NCBI RefSeq assembly: GCF_000756775.1
Contig: NZ_CCSF01000001.1
Location: forward strand, 1,798,001-1,862,000
Reading direction: 5' to 3'
Origin: Pseudomonas saudiphocaensis
GTDB lineage: Bacteria > Pseudomonadota > Gammaproteobacteria > Pseudomonadales > Pseudomonadaceae
DNA: 64,000 nt
Below the pieces are notes generated by a model, which was given only the letters and a program-made list of their open reading frames with translations, made no database searches and had not been told where the DNA came from. The first letter of the stretch is position 1. Every line of letters starts with the position of its first letter. Below are positions 26,355-37,757 of this stretch, one piece after another. The position numbers and the translations under genes are program-made.

Positions 26355-28322
26355 ATGCGCCTGAAATCGCTCACCACATTCAACACCCTGTTGCTCGTGG
26401 CCATCTGTCTCGCCCTGGGCGCCACGCTCTGGTGGTCGGAGCGTGCGCTGGAGCGTCCCTATCAGCTGATGGAGAGCTACCTCGAACTCTCTCAGCAGTT
26501 TCAGCAACCTGTTGCCGGCAACATCCAGAGCTATCTGGCTAGCGGTGATGCTTTGCAGCACAGCGCTGCATTGCAAGCGCTGGACACTCTGGCAAGCGAC
26601 ATTGCTGCGTTGCCCGCGCGCTTTGCCGAACGCCTTACACCCAGCCTCGAACAGCTCGCCCAGTTCACTGCTAATGATTTGCTGGCTGCGGGCAAACTGG
26701 CCGGTGACCCACAGGGACTTCTCCTGCAGGCCGAACGCGAAATGATCGCGGTACTGGCGCAACTGCAGCAATATGCCGAGCAGAGCGACTTGCCCAGCGC
26801 CGCGGCGTACCAGAGCGCCATATTCGAAGCCAGCCGCCAGCTGCTGCGCCTGAGCCACGCGCGCGGCAGGCTGATAGCCAGCGGCCAGGATGCACTGGCG
26901 AGCGAAGCTGAGCAGGCTCTGCAAAGACTGGGCGCTGCAGTCGCCGATCTCGAAGCCCTGCCACTGCTCGGTATTGCCGATGAGCAGCAGTCCGGCAGCA
27001 GCACTTTTGCAGCTCTGCTCAACCTCCAGGGCAGCGAGCATCGCGAACAGACCAGCGAAGACAAGGGCATCGCACTCAAACGCGATATCGCCAGCCTCGT
27101 CAAACGTTACCCCGACGAACTGCGTCGGACACAAGAACTGATCGAGCAGCGCAACCAATTGCTGGCCAGCAGCGCAGAGCGTGTCGCCAGCTTGCAGCAG
27201 GCGCTGGCAGAACTGGAGCCTGTCGTACGTGCCGAGCACGGGCGCATCCAGTCAGAAGTGCGCTTGATCCAAGGCACCATCATTGCGCTGATCCTGCTGA
27301 CCGCCTTCGCCATCGACCGCCTGCAGCGGCAATTGACTCGCGCTCTGGGGCAGCTGGCACCGGACCTGCGCGCCTGGGCCCGGGGCGACTTTGGCCAGGC
27401 TGTTCAGCTCGGCTCGAAAACGCCGGAAATGATCGAAATCGAAACTTCGCTCAACCAGCTGAGAAGCTATCTAGTGACGCTGGTCGGCACGCTGCGCCAG
27501 CATGCCCAGGAGGTTGCAGGCAATAGCGGCAGCCTGGCCGAAATGAGCAATGACCTGTACCAGGGCGCCACCCGCCAGACCAGCGATACCGCGCAGATCC
27601 GCGACTCGCTGAGCGAACTTGAAGCGACCATCCAGCACGTTGCCGACGGTGCTGGACAGGCTGCCGAAGCCAGCCGCTCAGCCAGTCAGGCCGTCGCCCA
27701 GGGGCAGCAGGACATCAGCCAGAGCCTCACGGGCCTGCATCAACTGGTCAGCGAAGTGCAGGGCAATGCGCTGGCGATAGAACGCCTGGCCGACGAAACC
27801 AATACCATCGGCAAAGTATTGACTGTCATTCGCTCCATCGCGGACCAGACCAACCTGCTTGCTCTGAACGCCGCCATCGAGGCGGCCAGAGCGGGCGAGC
27901 AAGGCCGTGGCTTTGCCGTAGTGGCCGACGAAGTTCGCACCCTGGCGCAGCGCACCAGCGGCGCCACCGAGGAAATCCAGCAGCTGATCGGCAATCTGCA
28001 GATTACGGCGAACGAGTCAGTGGAGGCCATGCGGGTACAGGTCGAGCACGCCACGGTCACTGCCGAACTGGCCGAAACCGCCGACCTGGCTCTGGATCAG
28101 ATCGTCGCCACCATTGGCAACATCGAACGCATGGCCGAGCAGATCGCCCAGGCCACGTCGCAACAGAGCGGAGCCGTCAGCGAAATCCGCAGCCACAGCG
28201 AACATATCCATGAACAGGGCGACAGCAATCTCGGCCACATCAGGCGTGGCCGGGAACAGAGTGAACAGATGTTGCGCCTGGCCAATGAGCTGAACCAGGC
28301 GACTCAGACGTTTCGGGTGTAG
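26355..28322 (+). CDS. methyl-accepting chemotaxis protein, CtpL-like
   Basis: A 655-residue chemoreceptor. A transmembrane helix (about 9-27) is followed by a large, mainly helical periplasmic sensor (about 28-305), a second helix (about 306-325), a short HAMP-like linker, and the cytoplasmic signalling domain with the conserved hairpin tip ([20 protein letters not shown]). It has no C-terminal CheR-docking pentapeptide. In P. aeruginosa PA4844 (CtpL, a phosphate and chloro-compound receptor) follows PA4843 in the same way, so this is probably its orthologue; the ligand is not visible in the sequence. GGAG precedes the ATG. Confidence 0.88.
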   Translation: MRLKSLTTFNTLLLVAICLALGATLWWSERALERPYQLMESYLELSQQFQQPVAGNIQSYLASGDALQHSAALQALDTLASDIAALPARFAERLTPSLEQLAQFTANDLLAAGKLAGDPQGLLLQAEREMIAVLAQLQQYAEQSDLPSAAAYQSAIFEASRQLLRLSHARGRLIASGQDALASEAEQALQRLGAAVADLEALPLLGIADEQQSGSSTFAALLNLQGSEHREQTSEDKGIALKRDIASLVKRYPDELRRTQELIEQRNQLLASSAERVASLQQALAELEPVVRAEHGRIQSEVRLIQGTIIALILLTAFAIDRLQRQLTRALGQLAPDLRAWARGDFGQAVQLGSKTPEMIEIETSLNQLRSYLVTLVGTLRQHAQEVAGNSGSLAEMSNDLYQGATRQTSDTAQIRDSLSELEATIQHVADGAGQAAEASRSASQAVAQGQQDISQSLTGLHQLVSEVQGNALAIERLADETNTIGKVLTVIRSIADQTNLLALNAAIEAARAGEQGRGFAVVADEVRTLAQRTSGATEEIQQLIGNLQITANESVEAMRVQVEHATVTAELAETADLALDQIVATIGNIERMAEQIAQATSQQSGAVSEIRSHSEHIHEQGDSNLGHIRRGREQSEQMLRLANELNQATQTFRV

Positions 28323-28394
28323 CTACAAGCAAAAGCCCGCAACTAAAGCAGCTCCCACGGGTTTTGGTGAGGGAGCCACTTCAGTCGTGAATGA

Positions 28395-30674
<2,280 letters not shown>

Positions 30675-30798
30675 GGCAAAAAACCGGGGCAACGAAAACG
30701 GGCGCGGAATATAGCACAAAAAATGACCAGCATGCCCCAGTGGAAAGGTCGGAAATCGTTACGGGACGCCGTTCCTGATATCCACCATGACTCCGCCC

Positions 30799-30824
30799 GG
30801 TGGATGAACTTCGCGTCATCCACC
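30799..30824. repeat. GGTGGAT/ATCCACC hairpin
   Basis: GGTGGATGA and TCATCCACC form a perfect 9-bp stem with an 8-nt loop in the 252-bp gap between ygiQ and alr. It shares its arms with the element at 2115-2140. I see no gene in the rest of the gap. Confidence 0.8.
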
Positions 30825-30926
30825 TCACGGAACCGGAGAGCGACCATTTGGCTTGGAAGGGCCTAACCTATCCGACCAGAGGACTTCGCCACGGCCGAAC
30901 AAGTCATCAGGCCCGCAGCCAAGGAC

Positions 30927-32003
30927 TTAACTGAGGTATTTGCGCGGTACGCGCTGGGTCACCTTGGTCAGCAATTCATAGCCGATGGTGCCGCTTGCCT
31001 GAGCCACTTCATCGACAGGCATCTGTGCACCCCACAGCTCGACGGAATCGCCGATTGCGGCGTCCGGCAGGTCGGTCAGGTCCACCGCCAGCATATCCAT
31101 CGAAACTCGACCGGCCAGAGGTACGCGCTGGCCCCGGACCACCACGCAAGTGCCCGACGGCGCATGACGCGGATAACCATCGGCATAGCCACAACTGACA
31201 GTACCGATGCGCGACGGGCGCTGCGCCACCCAGGTCGCGCCATAGCCGACGCTGTCTCCCACCGGCACATCGTGCAAGGCAATCACTTCGGCCGTGAGCG
31301 TCATGACCGGGCGCAGCCCCAGCTCGGCGGCGCTGCGCTCAGCAAATGGCGAGGCACCGTAAAGCATGATGCCGGGTCGCAGCCAGTCCGTATGGGCCGG
31401 TGCCAGCGTCAGCACCGCAGCGGAGTTGGCAAAACTGCGCTGATCGAAGACGAACTCTTGCATGCCCAGGCAGCTTTCCAGCTGGCGGTCAGTCAGCTGG
31501 TGCATATGTTCATCGGCGCAGGCCAGGTGACTCATCAGGTTGACCTCGGCCACCTGCGGTGCTGCCCTCAGAACCTCTGCCCAGTGCTGCAGCTCAGCCG
31601 GTTCAAACCCCAGCCGGTGCATCCCCGAATCCAGCTTGAGCCAGACATTCAGTGGGCGCGTTGGCGCGCAATCGAGCAGGCGCCGCGCCTGCTCGGCACC
31701 CTGCACCGAAATATCCAACCCCATCTCCATGGCCGCCGCATAGTCCTCGGCGTCGAAGCAGCCCTCAAGCAGCAGCAATCGAGCCTCAGGCGCCTGCTCA
31801 CGCACCACGCGTGCCTCTTCGACACTGCACACCGCAAAGCCATCAGCCACGTCACGCAACGCTGCCACCACCGCCGCCGCCCCGTGCCCGTAGGCATCGG
31901 CCTTGACCACCGCAAAAGCGCGCCGCCCCGGAGCGCAGCGTTTCGCCAGGGCATAGTTATGACAAATGGCGGCCAGATCGACCGTGGCAACAAGGGGACG
32001 CAT
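30927..32003 (-). CDS. alr: alanine racemase
   Basis: A PLP-dependent enzyme that interconverts L- and D-alanine for peptidoglycan. The 358-residue protein has the PLP lysine in AVVKADAYGHG (Lys34), the second catalytic tyrosine region SVGYGATW, and the C-terminal beta domain. Its position downstream of dnaB is the usual place of the biosynthetic alr in Pseudomonas. The ATG at 32003 has a poor ribosome-binding site. Confidence 0.94.
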   Translation of the reverse strand: MRPLVATVDLAAICHNYALAKRCAPGRRAFAVVKADAYGHGAAAVVAALRDVADGFAVCSVEEARVVREQAPEARLLLLEGCFDAEDYAAAMEMGLDISVQGAEQARRLLDCAPTRPLNVWLKLDSGMHRLGFEPAELQHWAEVLRAAPQVAEVNLMSHLACADEHMHQLTDRQLESCLGMQEFVFDQRSFANSAAVLTLAPAHTDWLRPGIMLYGASPFAERSAAELGLRPVMTLTAEVIALHDVPVGDSVGYGATWVAQRPSRIGTVSCGYADGYPRHAPSGTCVVVRGQRVPLAGRVSMDMLAVDLTDLPDAAIGDSVELWGAQMPVDEVAQASGTIGYELLTKVTQRVPRKYLS

Positions 32004-32138
32004 GGGTGAATTCCTGCACAGCGGAAAAATGAAGCGGAATCTTAGGCTGATCCGCCAAAAGCTGGAAGCCAGCCAGGGCTGAACGGCATGGCTGAGGAAG
32101 CTTAGCCCTGCCCTGCTATCCCTTAATGCCCAAGGCGA

Positions 32139-33533
32139 TTAGTCATCATCAAACTGATAGCTACCTGGTGCCAGGTTCTCGAAGCGTGAGTACTTGCCAA
32201 GGAAGGCCAGTCGCGTGGTGCCAATGGGGCCGTTCCGTTGCTTGCCGATAATGATTTCGGCGACGCCCTTGTATTCGGTTTCCGGGTGATACACCTCGTC
32301 CCGGTAGACGAACATGATGATGTCGGCGTCCTGCTCGATGGCGCCTGATTCACGCAAGTCGGAGTTGACCGGCCGCTTGTTGGGACGCTGCTCAAGCGAG
32401 CGGTTGAGCTGCGACAGCGCCACCACCGGGCAGTTGAATTCCTTGGCCAGGCCCTTGAGCGAGCGCGAGATCTCGGAAATCTCGTTGGTGCGGTTATCAC
32501 CGCTGGAGCCGGGAATCTGCATCAGCTGCAGGTAGTCGACCATGATCATGCCGATCTCGCCGTGCTCTCGCGCCAGGCGTCGAGTACGGGCGCGCATTTC
32601 CGAAGGGGAAATACCGGCGGTGTCGTCGATGAACAGCTTGCGGTCGTTGAGCAGATTGACCGCCGAGGTCAGCCGAGGCCAGTCATCGTCGCTGAGCTTG
32701 CCGGTACGCACCTTGGTCTGATCGATCCGCCCCAGCGAGGCCAGCATACGAATCACGATGGAGTCGGCGGGCATTTCCAGCGAGTAGACGACAATCGCCT
32801 TTTCCGTGCGCAACACCGCGTTTTCCACCAGGTTCATCGCGAAGGTGGTCTTACCCATGGATGGGCGCCCGGCGACGATGATCAGATCGGCGGGCTGCAG
32901 ACCACTGGTGGCCTCGTCCAGATCGGTGAAGCCGGTGGACAGGCCGGTAATCGCTTCGCCGGCGTTGAACAGCGAGTCGATACGGTCGATTGCCTTGACC
33001 AGGATGTCATTGATGCCGATGGGGCCGCCGACCTTGGGCCGCGCCTCGGCGATCTGGAAGATCAGCCGCTCGGCCTCGTCGAGGATCTCCTCACCGGTGC
33101 GTCCTTGCGGCGCATAGGCGCTATCGGCGATTTCATTGCTGATGCCGATCAGCTGGCGCAAGGTGGCCCGTTCACGAATGATCTGCGCGTAGGCCTTGAT
33201 GTTGGCCACCGAGGGCGTGTTCTTGGCCAGCTCACCGAGATAGGCAAGGCCTCCCACCTGGGGCAGATGCCCTTCCTTGTCCAGCTGCTCGGACAAGGTC
33301 ACCACGTCGAACGGCGAGTTGCGCTCGGCCAATGTGAAGATGGCGCGGAAGATAAGGCGATGGTCGTGGCGGTAGAAATCGCCATCGGAAACCTGGTCGA
33401 GCACGCGCTCCCAGGCATTGTTGTCCAGCATCAACCCGCCCAGCACGGCCTGTTCGGCTTCGATGGAATGCGGCGGCACCTTGAGTGCGGCGGTTTCCAG
33501 ATCGTATTGCTGCGGGATGCTGATGTCGTTCAT
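32139..33533 (-). CDS. dnaB: replicative DNA helicase DnaB
   Basis: The hexameric 5'-3' helicase of the replication fork. The 464-residue protein has an N-terminal primase-interaction domain and a RecA-like C-terminal domain with Walker A GRPSMGKT. The start at 33533 (MNDISIPQQYD) gives the standard length; an upstream frame to 33611 is rejected because it covers the region after the rplI terminator and has no ribosome-binding site. It lies downstream of rplI. Confidence 0.97.
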   Translation of the reverse strand: MNDISIPQQYDLETAALKVPPHSIEAEQAVLGGLMLDNNAWERVLDQVSDGDFYRHDHRLIFRAIFTLAERNSPFDVVTLSEQLDKEGHLPQVGGLAYLGELAKNTPSVANIKAYAQIIRERATLRQLIGISNEIADSAYAPQGRTGEEILDEAERLIFQIAEARPKVGGPIGINDILVKAIDRIDSLFNAGEAITGLSTGFTDLDEATSGLQPADLIIVAGRPSMGKTTFAMNLVENAVLRTEKAIVVYSLEMPADSIVIRMLASLGRIDQTKVRTGKLSDDDWPRLTSAVNLLNDRKLFIDDTAGISPSEMRARTRRLAREHGEIGMIMVDYLQLMQIPGSSGDNRTNEISEISRSLKGLAKEFNCPVVALSQLNRSLEQRPNKRPVNSDLRESGAIEQDADIIMFVYRDEVYHPETEYKGVAEIIIGKQRNGPIGTTRLAFLGKYSRFENLAPGSYQFDDD

Positions 33534-33601
33534 GGCACTCGAATTCTTTAAGTCTTTCCGCCGTAGCCGTAGTCGCGACGGCACGGCCAAACTCTGGCGT
33601 T

Positions 33602-33643
33602 TAAAAAACAAAAGGCACGTTCCACTCGCGTGGAAACGTGCCT
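33602..33643 (-). terminator. terminator of the rpsF-rpsR-rplI operon
   Basis: On the minus strand AGGCACGTTTCCA pairs with TGGAACGTGCCT, followed by a T-rich tract. It lies 45 nt after the rplI stop and before dnaB. Confidence 0.88.
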
Positions 33644-33687
33644 GATGTTACTCGTCGGGCACCTTAGGTGCCAGACGACGGCTGCTA

Positions 33688-34134
33688 TCAGCCAGCGATC
33701 ACGATCAGCTTCACGGTCGCTTCAACGTCGCTGTGCAGGTGCACGGCTACGTCGTACTCACCAACCTGACGGATGGTGCCGTTCGGCAGACGGATTTCGC
33801 TCTTGGCCACTTCCACGCCAGAGGCGGTCAGGGCGTCGGCGATGTCGTGAGTGCCGATGGAACCGAACAGCTTGCCCTCATCGCCCGCGGTAGCAGTGAT
33901 GGTGACTTCCAGCTCGGCCAGCTGAGCAGCACGCGCTTCGGCAGAAGCCTTACGCTCGGCAGCAGCTTTTTCCAGCTCGGCACGACGAGCTTCGAACTCG
34001 GCGATGTTGGCCGGAGTTGCGGCGGTAGCCTTGCGCTGCGGCAGCAGGTAGTTGCGGCCGTAACCAGACTTGACGTTTACCTTGTCGCCCAGGTTGCCCA
34101 GGTTCGCGACTTTTTCCAGCAGGATGACTTCCAT
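33688..34134 (-). CDS. rplI: 50S ribosomal protein L9
   Basis: A 148-residue large-subunit protein with the typical N-terminal RNA-binding domain ([17 protein letters not shown]), a long connecting helix (about 40-75, alanine/glutamate-rich) and a C-terminal globular domain. It is the last gene of the rpsF-rpsR-(membrane protein)-rplI operon. Confidence 0.98.
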   Translation of the reverse strand: MEVILLEKVANLGNLGDKVNVKSGYGRNYLLPQRKATAATPANIAEFEARRAELEKAAAERKASAEARAAQLAELEVTITATAGDEGKLFGSIGTHDIADALTASGVEVAKSEIRLPNGTIRQVGEYDVAVHLHSDVEATVKLIVIAG

Positions 34135-34155
34135 TTGAGTCTTACCTCTTAACTT

Positions 34156-35046
34156 TTAACCTTCACCGTTCGCAGGTCCCGCATCATTTGGGGATGCCCG
34201 ACCGCGAAAATCAAACAAACTGTCGACGATGGCCATTACGACCAGTAACGGATAAATCACCTGCATGAACAGCACCAGCGTGACATACAGCCCCACCAGC
34301 CAGAACCGCCGCATCCGGCCTTGCGATACCAGCCCGTGAAGCAGTGCGGCGCCGGCAAACACCAGCGGAACACTGCACAGCGGACCCAGCATCGCCAACT
34401 GCACGTTCAGGCTCGGGCTGAACAACATGCCCGCCAGGAGCAACATTGCCAGAGCCGGCGGAAAGCGCAGGGCGCGAAACTCAAGCCCGAAGCCACCGGG
34501 GTTGTACAGCAGGGCCTGCCAATAGCGCCCAAGCATCAGGCTAAGCAGGGTAACGATCTGCAGCAGTGCGGCCAACAGCCCGGTCAGGACCGGTATCAGC
34601 AGCGCCTCCAGTTGCGTCCGCTCTTCGAGCGAAAGCTGCTGATAGGCTTGCGACAGGATGTTGGGCAGCATTTTCTGCAGCTCGGCTGCCACCGCAGCAA
34701 TCGGCTCGCCGAATGCCACGCTAAGCGCCACGGCATACAACAGCCCGACACCCACACTGCACAACATCACCCGGGGCCAGGCATTCTGGCTGCGCAGCAA
34801 TAGCGCCAACCCGAAGGCGCCCAGCAGCACCAGCAGCGTTCGTGGATCCCCGAAATACCACCAGGCCAGTGCAGGCAATACAGCCCAGACCAGTACCCCC
34901 AGCGTATCGTCCAATCCGCGGCGCAACAGCACCAGGCTACCTGCAGCGGCACTCAGCCAGAACAACATCGGCAATGCCGCAGCGCCAGCCATCACAACAA
35001 TGGCTTGCATACGGCCGCGCATGATGAATTCTGCCAGGGCACGCAT
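34156..35046 (-). CDS. conserved integral membrane protein in the ribosomal operon
   Basis: A 296-residue, very hydrophobic inner-membrane protein with about eight or nine transmembrane segments and a short polar C-terminus. It may belong to the YybS/DUF2232-type group, which also tends to lie beside rplI in other bacteria, but I recognise no motif that proves this. It lies between rpsR and rplI on the same strand (gaps of 37 and 21 bp), so it must be co-transcribed with ribosomal proteins. The function is unknown. Confidence 0.82.
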   Translation of the reverse strand: MRALAEFIMRGRMQAIVVMAGAAALPMLFWLSAAAGSLVLLRRGLDDTLGVLVWAVLPALAWWYFGDPRTLLVLLGAFGLALLLRSQNAWPRVMLCSVGVGLLYAVALSVAFGEPIAAVAAELQKMLPNILSQAYQQLSLEERTQLEALLIPVLTGLLAALLQIVTLLSLMLGRYWQALLYNPGGFGLEFRALRFPPALAMLLLAGMLFSPSLNVQLAMLGPLCSVPLVFAGAALLHGLVSQGRMRRFWLVGLYVTLVLFMQVIYPLLVVMAIVDSLFDFRGRASPNDAGPANGEG

Positions 35047-35083
35047 GCGATCTATCCTTACTCTTTACCGTCGAACAGCTCGA

Positions 35084-35314
35084 TTAACGGTCGTGGCTGT
35101 CGGTGTAGGGCAACAGGGCCAGGAAGCGGGCGCGCTTGATAGCGGTGGCCAGCTGGCGCTGATAGCGTGCTTTGGTTCCGGTGATACGGCTTGGAACGAT
35201 CTTGCCGGTTTCGGAAACGTAGGCTTTCAGAGTGTTGAGATCCTTGTAATCGATCTCTTTCACGTCTTCAGCGGTGAAACGGCAGAACTTACGACGACGG
35301 AAAAAACGTGCCAT
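35084..35314 (-). CDS. rpsR: 30S ribosomal protein S18
   Basis: A 76-residue small-subunit protein starting [13 protein letters not shown] with the conserved [11 protein letters not shown] segment. S18 forms a heterodimer with S6 on the 30S platform. It lies 28 bp downstream of rpsF. Confidence 0.98.
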   Translation of the reverse strand: MARFFRRRKFCRFTAEDVKEIDYKDLNTLKAYVSETGKIVPSRITGTKARYQRQLATAIKRARFLALLPYTDSHDR

Positions 35315-35342
35315 GAAATAGGCTCCTCAATAGACCCGTGGA

Positions 35343-35762
35343 TTACTCGTCAGCGTTGGTGTCGCTGCTGTCGCTGTCATCGCTTTCGTTGACATTGTCA
35401 GTTTCAGGGCGGTCACGACGCTCACGGCGCTCGCTACGGTTTTCCTCAGCCTTGAGCATCTCGGACTGTTCGGTAACAGCCTCGTCACGGCGGATGATCA
35501 GGTTACGGATGACGGCGTCGTTGTAGCGGAAGTTGTCTTCCAGCTCGGCCAGTGCCTTGCCGCTGCACTCAACGTTCAGCATCACGTAGTGAGCCTTGTG
35601 GACGTTGTTGATGGCGTAAGCCAGCTGACGACGGCCCCAGTCTTCCAGGCGATGGATCTTGCCGCCATCTTCTTCGATCAGCTTGGTGTAACGCTCCACC
35701 ATGCCGCCGACCTGCTCGCTCTGATCGGGGTGGACCAGAAAGATGATTTCGTAATGACGCAT
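35343..35762 (-). CDS. rpsF: 30S ribosomal protein S6
   Basis: A 139-residue small-subunit protein starting [18 protein letters not shown]. The C-terminal ~40 residues are highly charged (Glu/Asp/Arg), including a terminal acidic stretch that in E. coli is where RimK adds glutamates. It is the first gene of its operon, with a promoter and a structured leader upstream. Confidence 0.98.
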   Translation of the reverse strand: MRHYEIIFLVHPDQSEQVGGMVERYTKLIEEDGGKIHRLEDWGRRQLAYAINNVHKAHYVMLNVECSGKALAELEDNFRYNDAVIRNLIIRRDEAVTEQSEMLKAEENRSERRERRDRPETDNVNESDDSDSSDTNADE

Positions 35763-35828
35763 TGTTGCTCCTTACGGGTTGCAGTCTGCCGCACAACGCG
35801 GATCAGACAAGGAGTGAATAGTGTGTTG

Positions 35829-35874
35829 CCTTGCCAGCCAGAGAGGCGCGCAAACGCCTGCCATCCGGGCAAGG
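35829..35874 (-). promoter_or_regulatory. candidate S6:S18 autoregulatory leader of rpsF
   Basis: Read on the minus strand, the leader begins at the predicted transcription start with the stem CCTTGCC/GGCAAGG (35868-35874 with 35829-35835). An internal loop containing CCG follows, then an inner stem AGGCG/CGCCT. The known S6:S18-binding mRNA motif is a stem-loop with a conserved CCG in a bulge, found before rpsF in many bacteria. The match is structural and judged by eye. Confidence 0.5.
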
Positions 35875-35880
35875 GGCGCA

Positions 35881-35909
35881 ATTCTAGAGAAGCCTGGCCT
35901 GCTGCGCAA
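35881..35909 (-). promoter_or_regulatory. sigma-70 promoter of the rpsF operon
   Basis: On the minus strand TTGCGC (35904-35909), a 17-bp spacer and TAGAAT (35881-35886). It predicts a start near 35874 and a leader of about 112 nt. Confidence 0.75.
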
Positions 35910-35942
35910 GGCGAACTGGTGATTATTTAACCAGCCCGCCCA

Positions 35943-37523
35943 TTAATATCCTGCAGACCTGCGCTCTTCGCCGATGCGCTCAAGCAGGCTTCGGACCTGG
36001 TGGATGTCATAGGGCTTGAGCATGGTCCGCAACCCCTCCAGGCCTTCCCGACGCACGTCCACCTCATAGCCCGATGCAATCACGACACTCAGCGTTGCGT
36101 CGCGCTCACGAGCCATGCGCACCAGTTCGATGCCGCTCATGCCGGCCAGGCCAACATCCGTCAGCAGCACATCGAAACGCTGCTGTTCCAGCTGCTCCAG
36201 TGCCGCCTCGGCCGACTCGCACAGGCACACCTCGTGACCGAGCTCATCCATCACTTCCCCGGTGAGCATGCGCAGTGTGGGATCATCCTCAACGAAAAGA
36301 ATCTTCAGGCCGGCACTGCACCCTTCCTCGGTGCGACTGGCCTCTGGCAGGTCCTGTCTGGCGGGCTCAAGCGACTCGGTCGAAATGTCCGCCTGCTCGG
36401 CATCCGCCGGCAGATAGACGCGGACGCAGGTACCTCGGCCTTCTTCGCTTTCCAGCACGACGAAGCCACCACTCTGCCTGACGAATCCGTAGACCTCGCT
36501 CAACCCCAAACCTGAGGCTCCCGCGCTGCGCCGGGTTGTGAAGAAGGGCTCAAAGGCGTGCTCAAGCACCTCAGGGCTCATCCCCGCTCCGTCATCGATC
36601 ACGCAGATTTCCACGTACCGCCCAGCCTCGACGCCCGGCTGCCCCGCAAGCTGGGCATCATCCAGCGTGCAATTACGCGCCTGCAGGTTCAGCGTACCGC
36701 CACCTGCCATAGCCGCCCGAGCATTGGCGACGAGACGCAAAATCATGCCCTGCAGATGACTTGCATCGGCGAAAAGCGGCCACAACCCCTGCTGGATATC
36801 GAGCCTGAAGGTAGAGGCACCTCCGCCTGACAGGCCATCCATCCGCCCCACCAGCTCGCCAAAATCCACCCAGCGAGGCTGCAAAGGCTGTCGACTGGCA
36901 AAAGCCAGCAACTGCGAGGCAAGGCGAGCCCCCATATCCACGCCGCTTGCCGCCGATTCAAGGCGTCGTTGCGCCGCTTCGTCGGCCGCCAGATTGCGGC
37001 GCAACAATTGCAGGTTCCCACCGATGATCTGCAGCATATTGTTGAAATCATGGGCGATACCGCCAGTAAGCTTGCCGATGGCTTCCAGCCTGTGCGCCTG
37101 CGCCGAGGACGCCTGGGATGCGGCTCGGCTCTGCTCGCCATGCGACGCTTCATGCGTGTTTTCGAACCCCGCGACACGCTCGATGCTCTGCAGGATGCTC
37201 TCGACCTCTCCGCGCGAGCCCGGTATCGGTGTATGCGTCAGCCGCAGGCTACGGTGCTTACCGGTAACCGACAGACTGTCGGCCACACCCAGGTCGAAAA
37301 CTCGCGCTATCGACGCCAGGCTGTCTTCGACCGCGGACTGAGACAGTTGCAGATCAATGGCAAGTACATCTTCGATGCGCCTTCCGACCAGGCCTTGAAC
37401 ATCACGCACAGCCCACTGCAGATACGCGGCATTGGCATCTGCCACCAGCCCGTCACGACCCAACAACAAATAGGCGTTGGGGGAAATCCTGAACAGCGTC
37501 TCGGAAGACGGGTATTGCGGCAT
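35943..37523 (-). CDS. hybrid sensor histidine kinase / response regulator
   Basis: A 526-residue soluble hybrid kinase. It has an N-terminal PAS domain (about 8-115), a HisKA-type dimerisation domain with GGIAHDFNN (His158), an ATPase domain with Asn267 in NARAAM and the G boxes DDGAGM and GASGLGL, and a C-terminal receiver domain (acidic pair at Asp413-Asp414, phospho-acceptor Asp456, K-P near MLKPYD). The usual NARDAM has Ala for Asp; Asn, the metal ligand, is kept. There is no membrane segment, so the signal is cytosolic. GGAGG before the ATG supports the start. No cognate regulator is adjacent. It lies between rpsF and rlmB in its own unit. Confidence 0.88.
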   Translation of the reverse strand: MPQYPSSETLFRISPNAYLLLGRDGLVADANAAYLQWAVRDVQGLVGRRIEDVLAIDLQLSQSAVEDSLASIARVFDLGVADSLSVTGKHRSLRLTHTPIPGSRGEVESILQSIERVAGFENTHEASHGEQSRAASQASSAQAHRLEAIGKLTGGIAHDFNNMLQIIGGNLQLLRRNLAADEAAQRRLESAASGVDMGARLASQLLAFASRQPLQPRWVDFGELVGRMDGLSGGGASTFRLDIQQGLWPLFADASHLQGMILRLVANARAAMAGGGTLNLQARNCTLDDAQLAGQPGVEAGRYVEICVIDDGAGMSPEVLEHAFEPFFTTRRSAGASGLGLSEVYGFVRQSGGFVVLESEEGRGTCVRVYLPADAEQADISTESLEPARQDLPEASRTEEGCSAGLKILFVEDDPTLRMLTGEVMDELGHEVCLCESAEAALEQLEQQRFDVLLTDVGLAGMSGIELVRMARERDATLSVVIASGYEVDVRREGLEGLRTMLKPYDIHQVRSLLERIGEERRSAGY

Positions 37524-37757
37524 ACAGCCTCCATGATGCGTGCCTGAGGCGACTCAGTAACGGGTAACCAGCGGCGGTCTTGCAGACCCCGAAAAACGAA
37601 TGGCGCGCCAAGCGCGCCCGAATCGGACAATGGACACCAGCTGAAGGTTTGGGTTGCGAGTAGAAATAAAATTGAACGGGCGCTGAATGCCTTCAGGCGT
37701 CTTTGCGCCCACCCGCAGAAACGCCGCTGAAGACATCGCCCGGCGGCTTTAGCCTCG

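Noticed and set aside
28323-28394. Terminator between the chemoreceptor and ygiQ
   Set aside because: Only a 4-bp CCCG/CGGG stem with a long loop can be drawn, which is too weak to list.
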